Source: an uncultured Solobacterium sp. | Lineage (GTDB): Bacteria > Bacillota_I > Bacilli_A > Erysipelotrichales > Erysipelotrichaceae | Assembly: GCA_938041275.1 (NCBI GenBank) | Contig: CALISH010000097.1 | Coordinates: 1-16,930, forward strand | Length of the DNA: 16,930 bases | Direction: 5' to 3' | Shown: one piece after another, positions 6,762 to 14,479 of the stretch | How the letters are laid out: each line of letters starts with the position of its first letter | Position numbering within the stretch: the first letter of the stretch is position 1 | Position numbers and translations under genes: made by a program | The notes under the pieces: model-generated | Databases searched by the model: none | Seen by the model: the letters and a program-made list of their open reading frames with translations, nothing else | What the model was told of the DNA's origin: nothing

Positions 6762-8584
6762 TTGGATACAACAATTTCGAAAAAACGCAATGCGATTTTC
6801 TTTAATAAGATTAAAACCTATTTCACACAACCATTTAATGTGATTCTACTCATCTTTGGTATCTTATGTACGATTGCAACGGTCTCACCAATTGTAGCAA
6901 TCATCCGTGATACATTTGAGATTCACCCAGGAACAATTGATCAGCATTTAACTGGGCAAACATCAGGATTAACCCTCATCAATTACATTGATTTATTCAC
7001 AGTAATTTAGCGAAGACAAATCTTTGGACACCGATGGGTAATACTTTAGCACTCGCCATTCTAACATGCATGATTTCAATTCTATTCGGTGGTGTATTTG
7101 CTTTCCTTGTGACAAGAACAAATATGAAGTGCAGAAAGTACCTCAGTTCTATATTTATTTTCCCATATATTATGCCGCAGTGGACATTAGCGGTTGTATG
7201 GCAACATTTATTTAATTCCAATGCGATTACTGGTACATCTAACGGATTGCTTGCCTCACTATTTGGCATCAATATGCCACTATGGTGGTGTGTTGGGCTA
7301 TTTCCTAGTGCAATGGTATTAGGATTACACTATGCTCCATTCGCATATATTTTGATCGGTGGTATCTTCAAGAACATGGATGCAAACCTAGAGGAAGCCG
7401 CAACAATTCTAAACACACCTCGGCATAAAATTTTAACGCGTATCACAATTCCAATGATTAAACCAGCTATCCTTTCGACAATCCTACTCGTATTTGGTAG
7501 CGCAATGGGATCCTACCCAGTTCCACATTATTTAAATTTAACTACCCTTTCTACCAAGTATATTTCACTTAACAGTAAATATACTGGTGAAGCATCTATC
7601 TTGGCTGTTCTAATGATGATATTTGGTATGGCAATTCTCGCACTCAACCAAGCATCACTAAAGAGCAGAAAGAACTATACAACTGTTACTGGTAAATCTG
7701 GACAAATATCAAAGATTAATTTAGGTAAGATTGGTAAACATTTAGTTGCGTTTATCTTTGTTATCATTACATTCTTTACAAGTATCTTCCCAATTATCTC
7801 GTTTGCATTTGAAACATTCCTACCAAATCCTGGCGATTACTCATTCCTATATACAGGTAACTTCGCTAATCTAACAACAAAATGGTGGATTACAAATGAA
7901 AACATCACTGAAAATGGTATGTATGGACAACGCGGTATTTTATTCAATAGTACGATTTGGGATGCCTATAAAGGTACAATCCTTGTCTCAATTGCGTGCG
8001 CACTCATTGCAGGTATTATCGGTACATTAATTGGTTATGCCGTTTCAAAGAAACGCCGCTCCAAATGGGCTAGTTACGTAAATAGTATGGCATTCCTTCC
8101 ATACTTAATGCCAAGTATCGCAGTTGGTGCAGCCTTCTTCATTCTATTCTCAAACAAACATATCAATTTATTTAATACGTATACGTTACTTGTAATTGTC
8201 GGTGTGATTAAATACATTCCATTCGCAAGCCGTAATGCATTGAACTCGATGTTGCAATTATCTGGAGAAATCGAAGAAGCCGCAATCATCCAAGATATTC
8301 CTTGGATCAAACGAATGACACGGATTATCATCCCAATTCAAAAATCTTCGATCATCAGTGGATTCATGTTACCATTTATGACTTGCTTACGTGAGTTATC
8401 ACTATTCTTATTACTATGTACGCAAGGATTTATCTTATCAACTACATTAGATTACTTTGATGAAATGGGACTATATGCTTTCTCAAGTGCAATCAACTTG
8501 ATCTTAATTGTAACAATCATGCTTTCAAACTTGATTGTAAATAAATTAACTGGTGCAAGCCTTGATGAAGGAATTGGAAATTAG
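6762..8584 (+). pseudogene. FbpB/AfuB-type fused ABC permease, disrupted by a one-base frameshift
   Basis: Two reading frames together make one fused permease of about 605 residues. The first part starts at TTG 6762, chosen because AAAGGAG (6748-6754) lies 7 nt upstream. It carries TM1 (FNVILLIFGILCTIATV) and an extracellular segment with RDTFEIHPGTIDQHL, and stops at TAG 7008-7010. The second frame continues the protein without loss of sequence: reading from 7010 gives AKTNLWTP and then the methionine at 7034. The two are in the -1 relation, and one extra base between 6992 and 7009 joins them; for example one more T in the T-run 7006-7008 gives DLFTVILAKTNLWTP. No ribosome binding site precedes 7034 and no canonical slippery heptamer is present. 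So this is a recent mutation, a contingency frameshift or a sequencing error. All other importer genes are intact. Confidence 0.75.
7034..8584 (+). CDS. ABC permease, long in-frame part (both membrane domains except TM1)
   Basis: This 516-residue open frame holds the two BPD_transp_1 domains that would form the whole channel in one chain, as in FbpB and AfuB. Each domain has the cytoplasmic EAA loop that docks on the ATPase: EEAATILNTPRHKILTRITIP at about 120-140 and EEAAIIQDIPWIKRMTRIIIP at about 415-435. About a dozen hydrophobic segments are visible, with a hydrophilic, aromatic-rich loop near 262-310. The methionine at 7034 is only the first in-frame ATG; it lacks a Shine-Dalgarno sequence and removes TM1, so this stretch is best read as the 3' part of the frameshifted gene starting at 6762. 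TAG overlaps the AGGAGGG of the ATPase gene, so translation of the two is closely linked. Confidence 0.7.
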   Translation: MGNTLALAILTCMISILFGGVFAFLVTRTNMKCRKYLSSIFIFPYIMPQWTLAVVWQHLFNSNAITGTSNGLLASLFGINMPLWWCVGLFPSAMVLGLHYAPFAYILIGGIFKNMDANLEEAATILNTPRHKILTRITIPMIKPAILSTILLVFGSAMGSYPVPHYLNLTTLSTKYISLNSKYTGEASILAVLMMIFGMAILALNQASLKSRKNYTTVTGKSGQISKINLGKIGKHLVAFIFVIITFFTSIFPIISFAFETFLPNPGDYSFLYTGNFANLTTKWWITNENITENGMYGQRGILFNSTIWDAYKGTILVSIACALIAGIIGTLIGYAVSKKRRSKWASYVNSMAFLPYLMPSIAVGAAFFILFSNKHINLFNTYTLLVIVGVIKYIPFASRNALNSMLQLSGEIEEAAIIQDIPWIKRMTRIIIPIQKSSIISGFMLPFMTCLRELSLFLLLCTQGFILSTTLDYFDEMGLYAFSSAINLILIVTIMLSNLIVNKLTGASLDEGIGN

Positions 8585-8595
8585 GAGGGAAAAAT

Positions 8596-10230
8596 ATGCC
8601 TGAAATCAAACTAACAAATATCACAAAACGTTGGGGTAAATTCTATGCTGTAGATAACCTCAACTTACATATCGAAAACAATTCATTTATTACTATCTTA
8701 GGCCCATCCGGTTGTGGTAAAACAACAACACTACGTATGATTGCTGGTTTAGAAACACCTACAAGCGGACAGATTAAAATCGGTGACCAAATTGTTTATG
8801 ATTCCGATCAAGGAATCAATATTCCACCAAACAAGCGTAAAGTTGGTTTCTTATTCCAAAACTATGCGCTATGGCCAAATATGACGGTTTATGACAACAT
8901 CTCTTTTGGATTAAAAAACATCAAAGAAGAGCTTCCAGTAATGGACATCGAATTAAAAACAACCAGTGATGTCATTCGTTCATTACAAAACACAAATAAA
9001 CTCTCACAAATCTTTGAAGAATGTAGAGAAAAAACAGGTAAAATTGATAAGAAGCGTCTTCTTCTAAAACTGATCAATACCTATACAATTTCCAAATTTA
9101 CAGCTGAAAAGATCTTCAAGTTCAACTTACATGCATCAAACGCCATCGAGCAAGATACTAAAAAGTATATTCAGCAATTTGAAGAGAAGAAGAATAAACA
9201 AATTGCAACACATCAAGCTAAGAATGAAACTATAAATGAGAAATTTGAAGTTCTAGAAAACGGTAAAGTGAAAACAACTATTCGTCGATTAAGCAATGAG
9301 GAAATCGATTTATCAGTAAATCGTGTTGCACGAATCGTAAAGATTGGCATGTTTATGGATCGCTATCCTGCTGAACTTTCCGGTGGACAACAACAGCGTG
9401 TTGCGATTGCTCGTACTCTTGCGCCTGAACCACAAGTTCTATTTATGGATGAACCATTATCGAACCTTGATGCAAAGTTACGTTTAGAAATGCGTTATGA
9501 ACTACAGAGATTACATGTAGAAACAGGCTCAACATTTGTATACGTTACACACGACCAAATGGAAGCAATGACACTTTCAACAAAAATCTGCTTAATGAAT
9601 AATGGTTTACTACAACAGTATGATTATCCATTATCACTCTACAACAAGCCAAACAACCTATTCTGTGCTGACTTCGTTGGTAATCCATCTATCAACTTCT
9701 TAGAAGCAAAAGGAAAACAGAACCAAGATGGAACATTTACTTTCACGGTATTAGACAATAAGACAGCAGTCTTTACACCAGAACACAATTTCAACATGCA
9801 GGAATGGTTTGAACACCGTGATGCAGAAAAACATTCTAATGATCTTGACGAAAAATCTAGCAATAAGGTTGAAAAAGAAAATAAAGATGAAGTATTCAAA
9901 TATCACATCCAAAAAGTTAATGAGGACTATATCAGCGATGATGATGTAATCATTACAAATGAGGACTTCATCTTAGGTATCCGTCCTGAAAAGATTACAG
10001 TCGATGTAAATGGTAAATTAGATGCAGCAGTTGATGGATCTATGCCTACTGGTATGGAGTCAACATTAAAGCTTAACATCAATAACTATCTTCTTACATC
10101 TGTCATTTTTGGTAATCAATCATTCGTCATTGGTGACCAGGTTCATATCACAGTTCTACCATATGACATTCTTCTATATGATAGAAAATCAGGACAACTC
10201 ATTGCTTCTGGTTCCGTAACAATTCAATAA
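8596..10230 (+). CDS. ABC importer ATPase with large helical-domain insert and extended TOBE region
   Basis: A 544-residue ATP-binding subunit of the FbpC/UgpC/MalK type that powers the preceding permease at the inner membrane face. Walker A GPSGCGKT (36-43), Q-loop Gln88, signature LSGGQ (261-265), Walker B VLFMDEP (281-287), D-loop SNLDAKL and H-loop His319 are all present, so it should be active. FbpC/MalK proteins are about 350-370 residues. The excess comes mainly from a charged, apparently helical insert of about 130 residues between the Q-loop and the signature motif (about 108-238), and from a longer C-terminal part with an acidic, lysine-rich segment (about 405-455) splitting the TOBE-like region. 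AGGAGGG lies 6 nt before ATG, and 11 nt separate it from the permease. It is the last gene of the operon. Family firm; function of the inserts unknown. Confidence 0.93.
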   Translation: MPEIKLTNITKRWGKFYAVDNLNLHIENNSFITILGPSGCGKTTTLRMIAGLETPTSGQIKIGDQIVYDSDQGINIPPNKRKVGFLFQNYALWPNMTVYDNISFGLKNIKEELPVMDIELKTTSDVIRSLQNTNKLSQIFEECREKTGKIDKKRLLLKLINTYTISKFTAEKIFKFNLHASNAIEQDTKKYIQQFEEKKNKQIATHQAKNETINEKFEVLENGKVKTTIRRLSNEEIDLSVNRVARIVKIGMFMDRYPAELSGGQQQRVAIARTLAPEPQVLFMDEPLSNLDAKLRLEMRYELQRLHVETGSTFVYVTHDQMEAMTLSTKICLMNNGLLQQYDYPLSLYNKPNNLFCADFVGNPSINFLEAKGKQNQDGTFTFTVLDNKTAVFTPEHNFNMQEWFEHRDAEKHSNDLDEKSSNKVEKENKDEVFKYHIQKVNEDYISDDDVIITNEDFILGIRPEKITVDVNGKLDAAVDGSMPTGMESTLKLNINNYLLTSVIFGNQSFVIGDQVHITVLPYDILLYDRKSGQLIASGSVTIQ

Positions 10231-10238
10231 ACTTAATC

Positions 10239-10268
10239 GAAGGTCAGAAAATGGCCTTCTTTTCTTTT
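10239..10268 (+). terminator. rho-independent terminator of the ABC importer operon
   Basis: GAAGGTC (10239-10245) pairs with GGCCTTC (10253-10259), a 7-bp stem with one G-U pair and a 7-nt loop, followed by TTTTCTTTT. It starts 9 nt after the ATPase stop codon. Confidence 0.85.
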
Positions 10269-10299
10269 AAAAAAGTACTGAACTTCTTACATTCAGTAC
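10269..10299 (-). terminator. rho-independent terminator of the S66 peptidase gene
   Basis: On the minus strand GTACTGAA (10292-10299) pairs perfectly with TTCAGTAC (10275-10282) across a 9-nt loop and is followed by TTTTTT (10269-10274). The TGA stop of the peptidase gene (10293-10295) lies inside the first arm, so coding sequence and terminator overlap. Confidence 0.85.
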
Positions 10300-11327
10300 C
10301 TAAAACTTATCTTCTGTTTTTCAACATCAACTCTTGCCATCACACCAAATGGAACAATCGCACGTGGTGTAGCGTGCCCTACATTCAGATTCCACACAAT
10401 TGGCAAGTTTGGGTTATTTACAACACCTACCAGAATTTCCTGATATTCCTTTGTATACATTTCATCCATTGGCTTTCCAACAAGAATACCATTAATGACG
10501 TCAAAGATACCTGTATTCTTTAATGCCTCTATCATGTGTCGATACTTTTCAGGAGTTGGCTGTTCTTCGCTAGATTCCAATAATAATATCTTTCCCTTCC
10601 AATCATTTAAATCAGGAAAGAGATCATATTTTCTACATAGTTCAACAGAATCACTATGTCTTGTTGTATCAAAAATATCATATAAACTATCGATACATCC
10701 ACCTAATATCTTTCCCTGGAATACTCCACTACCTTGTAATAATTCAAATCCTTGATTTGCATGCATGATGCGTTTTGTACCGACAGCTTCTGCACTATAA
10801 TCACTACGTTCTTCATACCATATATCACTTGGTGTTATTTCGTGGATTGTTCCAGTTTCTAATAATCCCAAGAAATACTTCTCAGTGTATGGCAACATTC
10901 CTTCATCTAATTCACATACATCCGGAAGAAATGCTTGTCCATAAAATGTATTGAGACCTACTTTATGTAGCATTAAGTGATTAAAGGTTGTATCAGAAAA
11001 TCCAAGAAATATCTTTTCTTTTACAGCATTTTTTAACTCATCATGCTCAAAAAGATACGGTAGTAAACGATAGGTATCATCACCACCAATTGCACAAAGT
11101 ATCATATCGATTGAATCATCTTGAAATGCACTCAATAAATCTATTACCCTATCTTCTGGATGTTCAGAGATATATTTCAAGCCCTTGCATGCATGTCCCA
11201 TGAATTTCACTTGAATGCCAAGTTTCTCTAAACGTTCTAGCCCAATTTTTACTTCATGTTGTACAATATCTTCCCCTAGAATGCCACTAGATAAACTGAC
11301 AATCCCGATAGTTTTTACCTTCTTCAT
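10293..11327 (-). CDS. S66 family peptidase (LD-carboxypeptidase/MccF-like)
   Basis: A 344-residue protein of the S66 family, whose members cut LD-peptide bonds in muropeptides (LdcA) or inactivate microcin C-type peptide-nucleotides (MccF). The conserved nucleophile region is IGGDDTYRLLPYL (80-92), where Thr85 stands about where the Ser usually is. The Glu of the triad is probably Glu251 in LLLESSEE, and the His is His318 in GHATPRAIVPFG. A second conserved segment is LGGCIDSLYDIF. GGDD and the absence of a signal peptide suit a cytoplasmic MccF-like member. The start at 11327 has GAGG 8 nt upstream; an in-frame extension to 11375 would run into the promoter and the terminator of the preceding gene and was rejected. 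It is a single-gene unit. Whether Thr allows catalysis is open. Confidence 0.85.
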   Translation of the reverse strand: MKKVKTIGIVSLSSGILGEDIVQHEVKIGLERLEKLGIQVKFMGHACKGLKYISEHPEDRVIDLLSAFQDDSIDMILCAIGGDDTYRLLPYLFEHDELKNAVKEKIFLGFSDTTFNHLMLHKVGLNTFYGQAFLPDVCELDEGMLPYTEKYFLGLLETGTIHEITPSDIWYEERSDYSAEAVGTKRIMHANQGFELLQGSGVFQGKILGGCIDSLYDIFDTTRHSDSVELCRKYDLFPDLNDWKGKILLLESSEEQPTPEKYRHMIEALKNTGIFDVINGILVGKPMDEMYTKEYQEILVGVVNNPNLPIVWNLNVGHATPRAIVPFGVMARVDVEKQKISFRY

Positions 11328-11354
11328 AGTACTAACCTCATATAATTTTTTAGC

Positions 11355-11363
11355 ATTATAACA
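11355..11363 (-). promoter_or_regulatory. extended -10 promoter of the S66 peptidase gene
   Basis: On the minus strand TGTTATAAT is a perfect extended -10 (TGnTATAAT), 27 nt before the ATG at 11327. No convincing -35 is seen, since that position lies in the terminator stem of the phosphofructokinase gene; an extended -10 can work without one. Confidence 0.5.
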
Positions 11364-11394
11364 TAAATAAAACACAGTAGAGTTTCTACTGTGT
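11364..11394 (-). terminator. rho-independent terminator of the phosphofructokinase gene
   Basis: ACACAGTAG and CTACTGTGT (11372-11380 with 11386-11394) form a perfect 9-bp stem with a 5-nt loop, followed on the minus strand by TTTATTTA. It begins 13 nt after the stop codon of the phosphofructokinase gene at 11408. Confidence 0.85.
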
Positions 11395-11407
11395 CTTTAA
11401 ACATTAA

Positions 11408-13072
11408 TTATTCACCCTTTTCAAGAGCTAGTGTTCTGGTTGTTAAATCACAAACCTCAGCTGGTCCATAGTACTGAATCGCACCTGGGTATGTGTAGCA
11501 TGTTTCCTTAGCCCACTGTTCTCTGTGTGCTTCAAAGAACTTGAATGGTTTACCATCGAGCTCAACAAGAGCCTTTCTGATTACTGGCTTATCTTCACCA
11601 TGTCTTCTTTCGATGTTCATCATCTTAGTGATTGGCATACCACCAGCTACCCATTCATCAGCTGACTTAGATAGGTTAGAAACCTTTGATAGGTATCCAT
11701 TGTAACCATATTGGATTAACATGTATGCATTGTAACCTAATGAATAGCAGTAGTCTGCGTCGAAGTTAGATGGGAATGCACATCTTCCTTCATAACCGAA
11801 GAAGTGGTGTAATGCATTGAACTTACCCTTGTAAGTACCTGCAGCCTTTCTCTCTTCTAACTTAGCTTTCACGATAGCAGAGAATAACTTCTCAGATTCA
11901 ATGAGAGATACCTGTACGTTTCCGTGTGGGTCTCTTTCAAGGAATAACTGCTGTTGGATTCCTTCTGGAAGAATTGCGAATACTGACATTGCTTCCTGAG
12001 ATAATCCTTTTTCAATAAATGCATACTTTTCTTTCCAGTTAGACAAAGCATTGAATGCTTCAGCCTTACTACCAGCAAGTAATTCATTAATCTCAGCGAT
12101 TAATGCAGAGAACTCTGGAACAAATTCAACGACACCTTCAGGGATAATTGCTACACCGAAGTTCATACCCTTAGCAGCTCTAGCTTCTACAGAATCAGCG
12201 ATATAGTCTGCAATCTGTGATAAGGACATCTTCTTTTCAGCAACTTCTTCAGAAATCAAGCAAACGTTTGGTTGTGTCTGTAATGCACATTCCAAAGCAA
12301 CGTGAGAAGCAGAACGTCCCATTACCTTAACGAAATGCCAGTACTTCTTAGCAGAGTTAGCATCTCTTTCGATGTTACCGATAACTTCGCTATATGTCTT
12401 AGTAGCTGTATCGAAACCGAACGAGCATTCAATATCTTCATTCTTTAAGTCACCATCGATTGTCTTAGGGCAACCAATTACCTGTACACCAGCATCATGT
12501 GCTGCAAAGTACTCAGCTAAAACAGCAGCGTTTGTATTGGAGTCATCACCACCGATAATAACAATCGCTGTGATTCCGTGCTTCTTACAAACTTCAGCCG
12601 CAACTGCAAACTGCTCTTCTGTTTCAAGCTTTGTTCTACCAGAACCGATGATATCAAATCCACCAGTATTTCTATACTGATCGATATAAGCATCATCGAA
12701 AATTAAATAATCATCTTCAAGCAATCCACTTGGACCCTTCTTAAATCCATATAATACATTTTCTGGATTAGTTGCCTTTAACGCATCATATAGACCGCAC
12801 ACTACGTTGTGTCCACCAGGTGCCTGTCCACCAGAAAGGATAACACCTACAACCTGCTTCTTAGCTACGGATGTACTTTGTCCCTTTTGGAATGTAATTT
12901 CCTTCTTACCATAAGTATTTGGGAATAAAGCCTTGATCTTTTCCTGATCAGCAACACTTGTTGTTTCTTCCCCTTCCAAAACTGAAATCTCAGAGATACC
13001 ATTTCTAAGCATCTTTGGAAGCTTTGGTGCATACTGATATCTAGCTTTTTGTAGTGGTGATAAATCTGTCAT
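11408..13072 (-). CDS. pfp: PPi-dependent 6-phosphofructokinase (long type)
   Basis: A 554-residue enzyme that converts fructose 6-phosphate to fructose 1,6-bisphosphate using pyrophosphate in the cytoplasm, a reversible form of the key glycolytic step. The phosphate-donor loop is GGQAPGGHNVV (81-91). GGDDSNT (174-180) has the second Asp typical of PPi-dependent enzymes where ATP enzymes have Gly. PKTIDGDL (202-209) and MGRSASHVALE (251-261) are the substrate-binding and catalytic motifs. The size matches the long clade (about 550 residues) found in plants, spirochaetes and some Bacillota. The ATG at 13072 has AAGGAG 8 nt upstream. The frame is open to 13258, but that extension has no comparable start signal and would overlap the neighbouring gene. 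Single-gene unit with its own terminator. Confidence is high. Confidence 0.95.
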   Translation of the reverse strand: MTDLSPLQKARYQYAPKLPKMLRNGISEISVLEGEETTSVADQEKIKALFPNTYGKKEITFQKGQSTSVAKKQVVGVILSGGQAPGGHNVVCGLYDALKATNPENVLYGFKKGPSGLLEDDYLIFDDAYIDQYRNTGGFDIIGSGRTKLETEEQFAVAAEVCKKHGITAIVIIGGDDSNTNAAVLAEYFAAHDAGVQVIGCPKTIDGDLKNEDIECSFGFDTATKTYSEVIGNIERDANSAKKYWHFVKVMGRSASHVALECALQTQPNVCLISEEVAEKKMSLSQIADYIADSVEARAAKGMNFGVAIIPEGVVEFVPEFSALIAEINELLAGSKAEAFNALSNWKEKYAFIEKGLSQEAMSVFAILPEGIQQQLFLERDPHGNVQVSLIESEKLFSAIVKAKLEERKAAGTYKGKFNALHHFFGYEGRCAFPSNFDADYCYSLGYNAYMLIQYGYNGYLSKVSNLSKSADEWVAGGMPITKMMNIERRHGEDKPVIRKALVELDGKPFKFFEAHREQWAKETCYTYPGAIQYYGPAEVCDLTTRTLALEKGE

Positions 13073-13106
13073 ATTTTTACTCCTTTTCGATTTAAACCTC
13101 ATTACT

Positions 13107-13115
13107 AGAATACCA
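13107..13115 (-). promoter_or_regulatory. possible extended -10 promoter of pfp
   Basis: On the minus strand TGGTATTCT resembles an extended -10 element and lies 34 nt before the pfp start. The -35 is poor and the -10 matches only four of six consensus bases, so this is tentative. The 157-bp gap (13073-13229) otherwise holds only the terminator of the upstream gene and AT-rich sequence. Confidence 0.3.
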
Positions 13116-13193
13116 CAACTTTTTTGAAATAAACATACAGAAGATTTGTCTATCTTATTATGATTTAACCATGTTTTAAAAATTGAATACTGA

Positions 13194-13220
13194 TATAAAA
13201 ACATCGCTATTACGCGATGT
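13194..13220 (-). terminator. rho-independent terminator of the CapA-like gene
   Basis: ACATCGC and GCGATGT (13214-13220 and 13201-13207) form a perfect 7-bp stem with a 6-nt loop, followed on the minus strand by TTTTATA. It starts 9 nt after the stop codon of the gene at 13230. Confidence 0.8.
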
Positions 13221-13229
13221 CTTAACGAT

Positions 13230-14393
13230 TTATATTTGCTTTTGAATATACTTAACAACTTTTGTTAGTTTACTCTTTTTCCATTCACCATCTTCAGCAG
13301 TATTGGCAAGTGGATAGATGATTTGAAAATCTAGTGCTTCCCCTTCTACACGACCACTACGTTTAGGATTCAAAAAGTTTTCTTCCCATTTCTTTTCACT
13401 CACATTTTGATATTCTTTTGGATTCAAGTAAACCAACTGTCGTTTATACGCAGAAACCATCATCTTTGCCGCAAGTGCTTCTAAGTGTCTATACTCTTCT
13501 TCTTGTACATCCGCAAAGATATCCGGTAATTTTGCAGTACGCACATGTTCTAACTCACGATTGATACGAATACCGCAAGCATCCCACGTAAACTTCTTTT
13601 CAGTAAAGTTAATTTTAACCAAGATACCATGCTCAGTATTGTATTGTGCACGTTGATAATCTGTATCAAAAATGAAATTTCCTAGGGAATAGAAAATAAC
13701 TTTATCATTTACTGTTTCATAGTTCATTGGAACGTGAGGATGATGTGCTACTACAATATCCGCACCCATCTCTAAAAATTTATGATAACGATCTCTTGTA
13801 TAGGAAGAAGGTAATGATGTAAACTCCTCACCACCATGGCAAACAACCACGCACCAACGACACATCTTTTTGATTTCATCAATATTTTTCTGTATGCGAT
13901 CCATATCATTCCAAAGAAGACATCCAGCACGGTTAGTATCAGCTGGCTTACAACCTCTACGATAACCAACGCTAAACAAACCGATTCCACCTGCTTCATC
14001 AAATAATAAAGGTCTAGCAGCTTCCTCGATATTCATCCCTGTCCCAACTGTTTGAACATGATTCTCTTTTGCAAGTTTAATTGTTTGTGCTACACCTTCT
14101 TCACCAGCATCAAGAATATGATTGTTACATAAATTCCAAACATCCGCATGCATGTGTTTTAGAACCTTGATAGCATTCGGATTCATTGCGTGAATCAGTT
14201 GTTTTACACCAGAAGTATCATCTTGTGGAGGTAAATCAATTAGCGCTCCCTCCACATTCGCCACAACATGGTCACTACTATGCAAAAAGCGTAAAACACC
14301 ATCTGTAATCAGATGTTTGTCTTCCCATTTTCGATCCATATATTTATCAAAACCGATATCACCGGTAAATACAAATGTACTCTGTTTTTTCAT
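13230..14393 (-). CDS. CapA family protein (metallophosphatase-like, poly-gamma-glutamate synthesis type)
   Basis: A 387-residue protein of the CapA/PGA_cap family, which has a calcineurin-like metallophosphatase fold. Visible metal-site and family motifs are TGDIG (10-14), VANVEGA (44-50), CNNHILDAGEEG (89-100), VVCHGGEE (183-190), DIVVAHHPHVP (212-222) and FYSLGNFIFD (234-243). Classical CapA is membrane-anchored and acts in capsule formation, but this protein starts directly with the phosphatase domain and has no signal peptide or membrane segment, and no capB or capC neighbour. It is therefore more likely a cytoplasmic enzyme with unknown substrate (inference). The ATG is supported by a weak GGTGA 4 nt upstream and a good promoter about 30 nt upstream. 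The gene stands alone between terminator and promoter. Family call is firm; function is not. Confidence 0.88.
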   Translation of the reverse strand: MKKQSTFVFTGDIGFDKYMDRKWEDKHLITDGVLRFLHSSDHVVANVEGALIDLPPQDDTSGVKQLIHAMNPNAIKVLKHMHADVWNLCNNHILDAGEEGVAQTIKLAKENHVQTVGTGMNIEEAARPLLFDEAGGIGLFSVGYRRGCKPADTNRAGCLLWNDMDRIQKNIDEIKKMCRWCVVVCHGGEEFTSLPSSYTRDRYHKFLEMGADIVVAHHPHVPMNYETVNDKVIFYSLGNFIFDTDYQRAQYNTEHGILVKINFTEKKFTWDACGIRINRELEHVRTAKLPDIFADVQEEEYRHLEALAAKMMVSAYKRQLVYLNPKEYQNVSEKKWEENFLNPKRSGRVEGEALDFQIIYPLANTAEDGEWKKSKLTKVVKYIQKQI

Positions 14394-14420
14394 CTTGTCA
14401 CCATATTGTTTATTACCAAA

Positions 14421-14449
14421 ATCATAGTATAAGTTATGTTCTCTTTCAA
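14421..14449 (-). promoter_or_regulatory. sigma-A promoter of the CapA-like gene
   Basis: On the minus strand TTGAAA (14444-14449) and TATGAT (14421-14426) are separated by exactly 17 bp; each matches the consensus at five of six bases. The -10 ends 27 nt before the ATG. Confidence 0.65.
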
Positions 14450-14457
14450 TTCACATT

Positions 14458-14478
14458 AACAAAGAGTGAACCATTCAC
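14458..14478 (-). terminator. weak hairpin after the GNAT gene, possible terminator
   Basis: GTGAA (14474-14478 on the minus strand) pairs with TTCAC (14466-14470) across a 3-nt loop, and a T-rich tract (TCTTTGTT) follows. The stem is only 5-6 bp, so termination would be weak, and some readthrough into the CapA-like gene is possible. Confidence 0.35.
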
Positions 14479-14479
14479 C

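Noticed and set aside
6990..7010. Programmed -1 frameshift at the permease break
   Set aside because: TTTATTC (6992-6998) is only half a slippery heptamer, and no stable downstream hairpin was recognised; a mutation or error is simpler.
10251..10523. Plus-strand 90-codon frame after the importer terminator
   Set aside because: It lies over the terminators and opposite the S66 gene, has no ribosome binding site and reads as low-complexity shadow sequence.
11328..11375. N-terminal extension of the S66 peptidase
   Set aside because: It would translate through the extended -10 promoter and the edge of the preceding terminator; the methionine at 11327 has a ribosome binding site and begins the conserved fold.
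12372..12680. Plus-strand 102-codon frame opposite pfp
   Set aside because: It is antisense to the conserved GGDD and PKTIDGDL region of pfp and has no family resemblance or start signal.
13073..13258. N-terminal extension of pfp
   Set aside because: The extension overlaps the neighbouring gene end and its terminator and lacks family similarity; ATG 13072 has AAGGAG.
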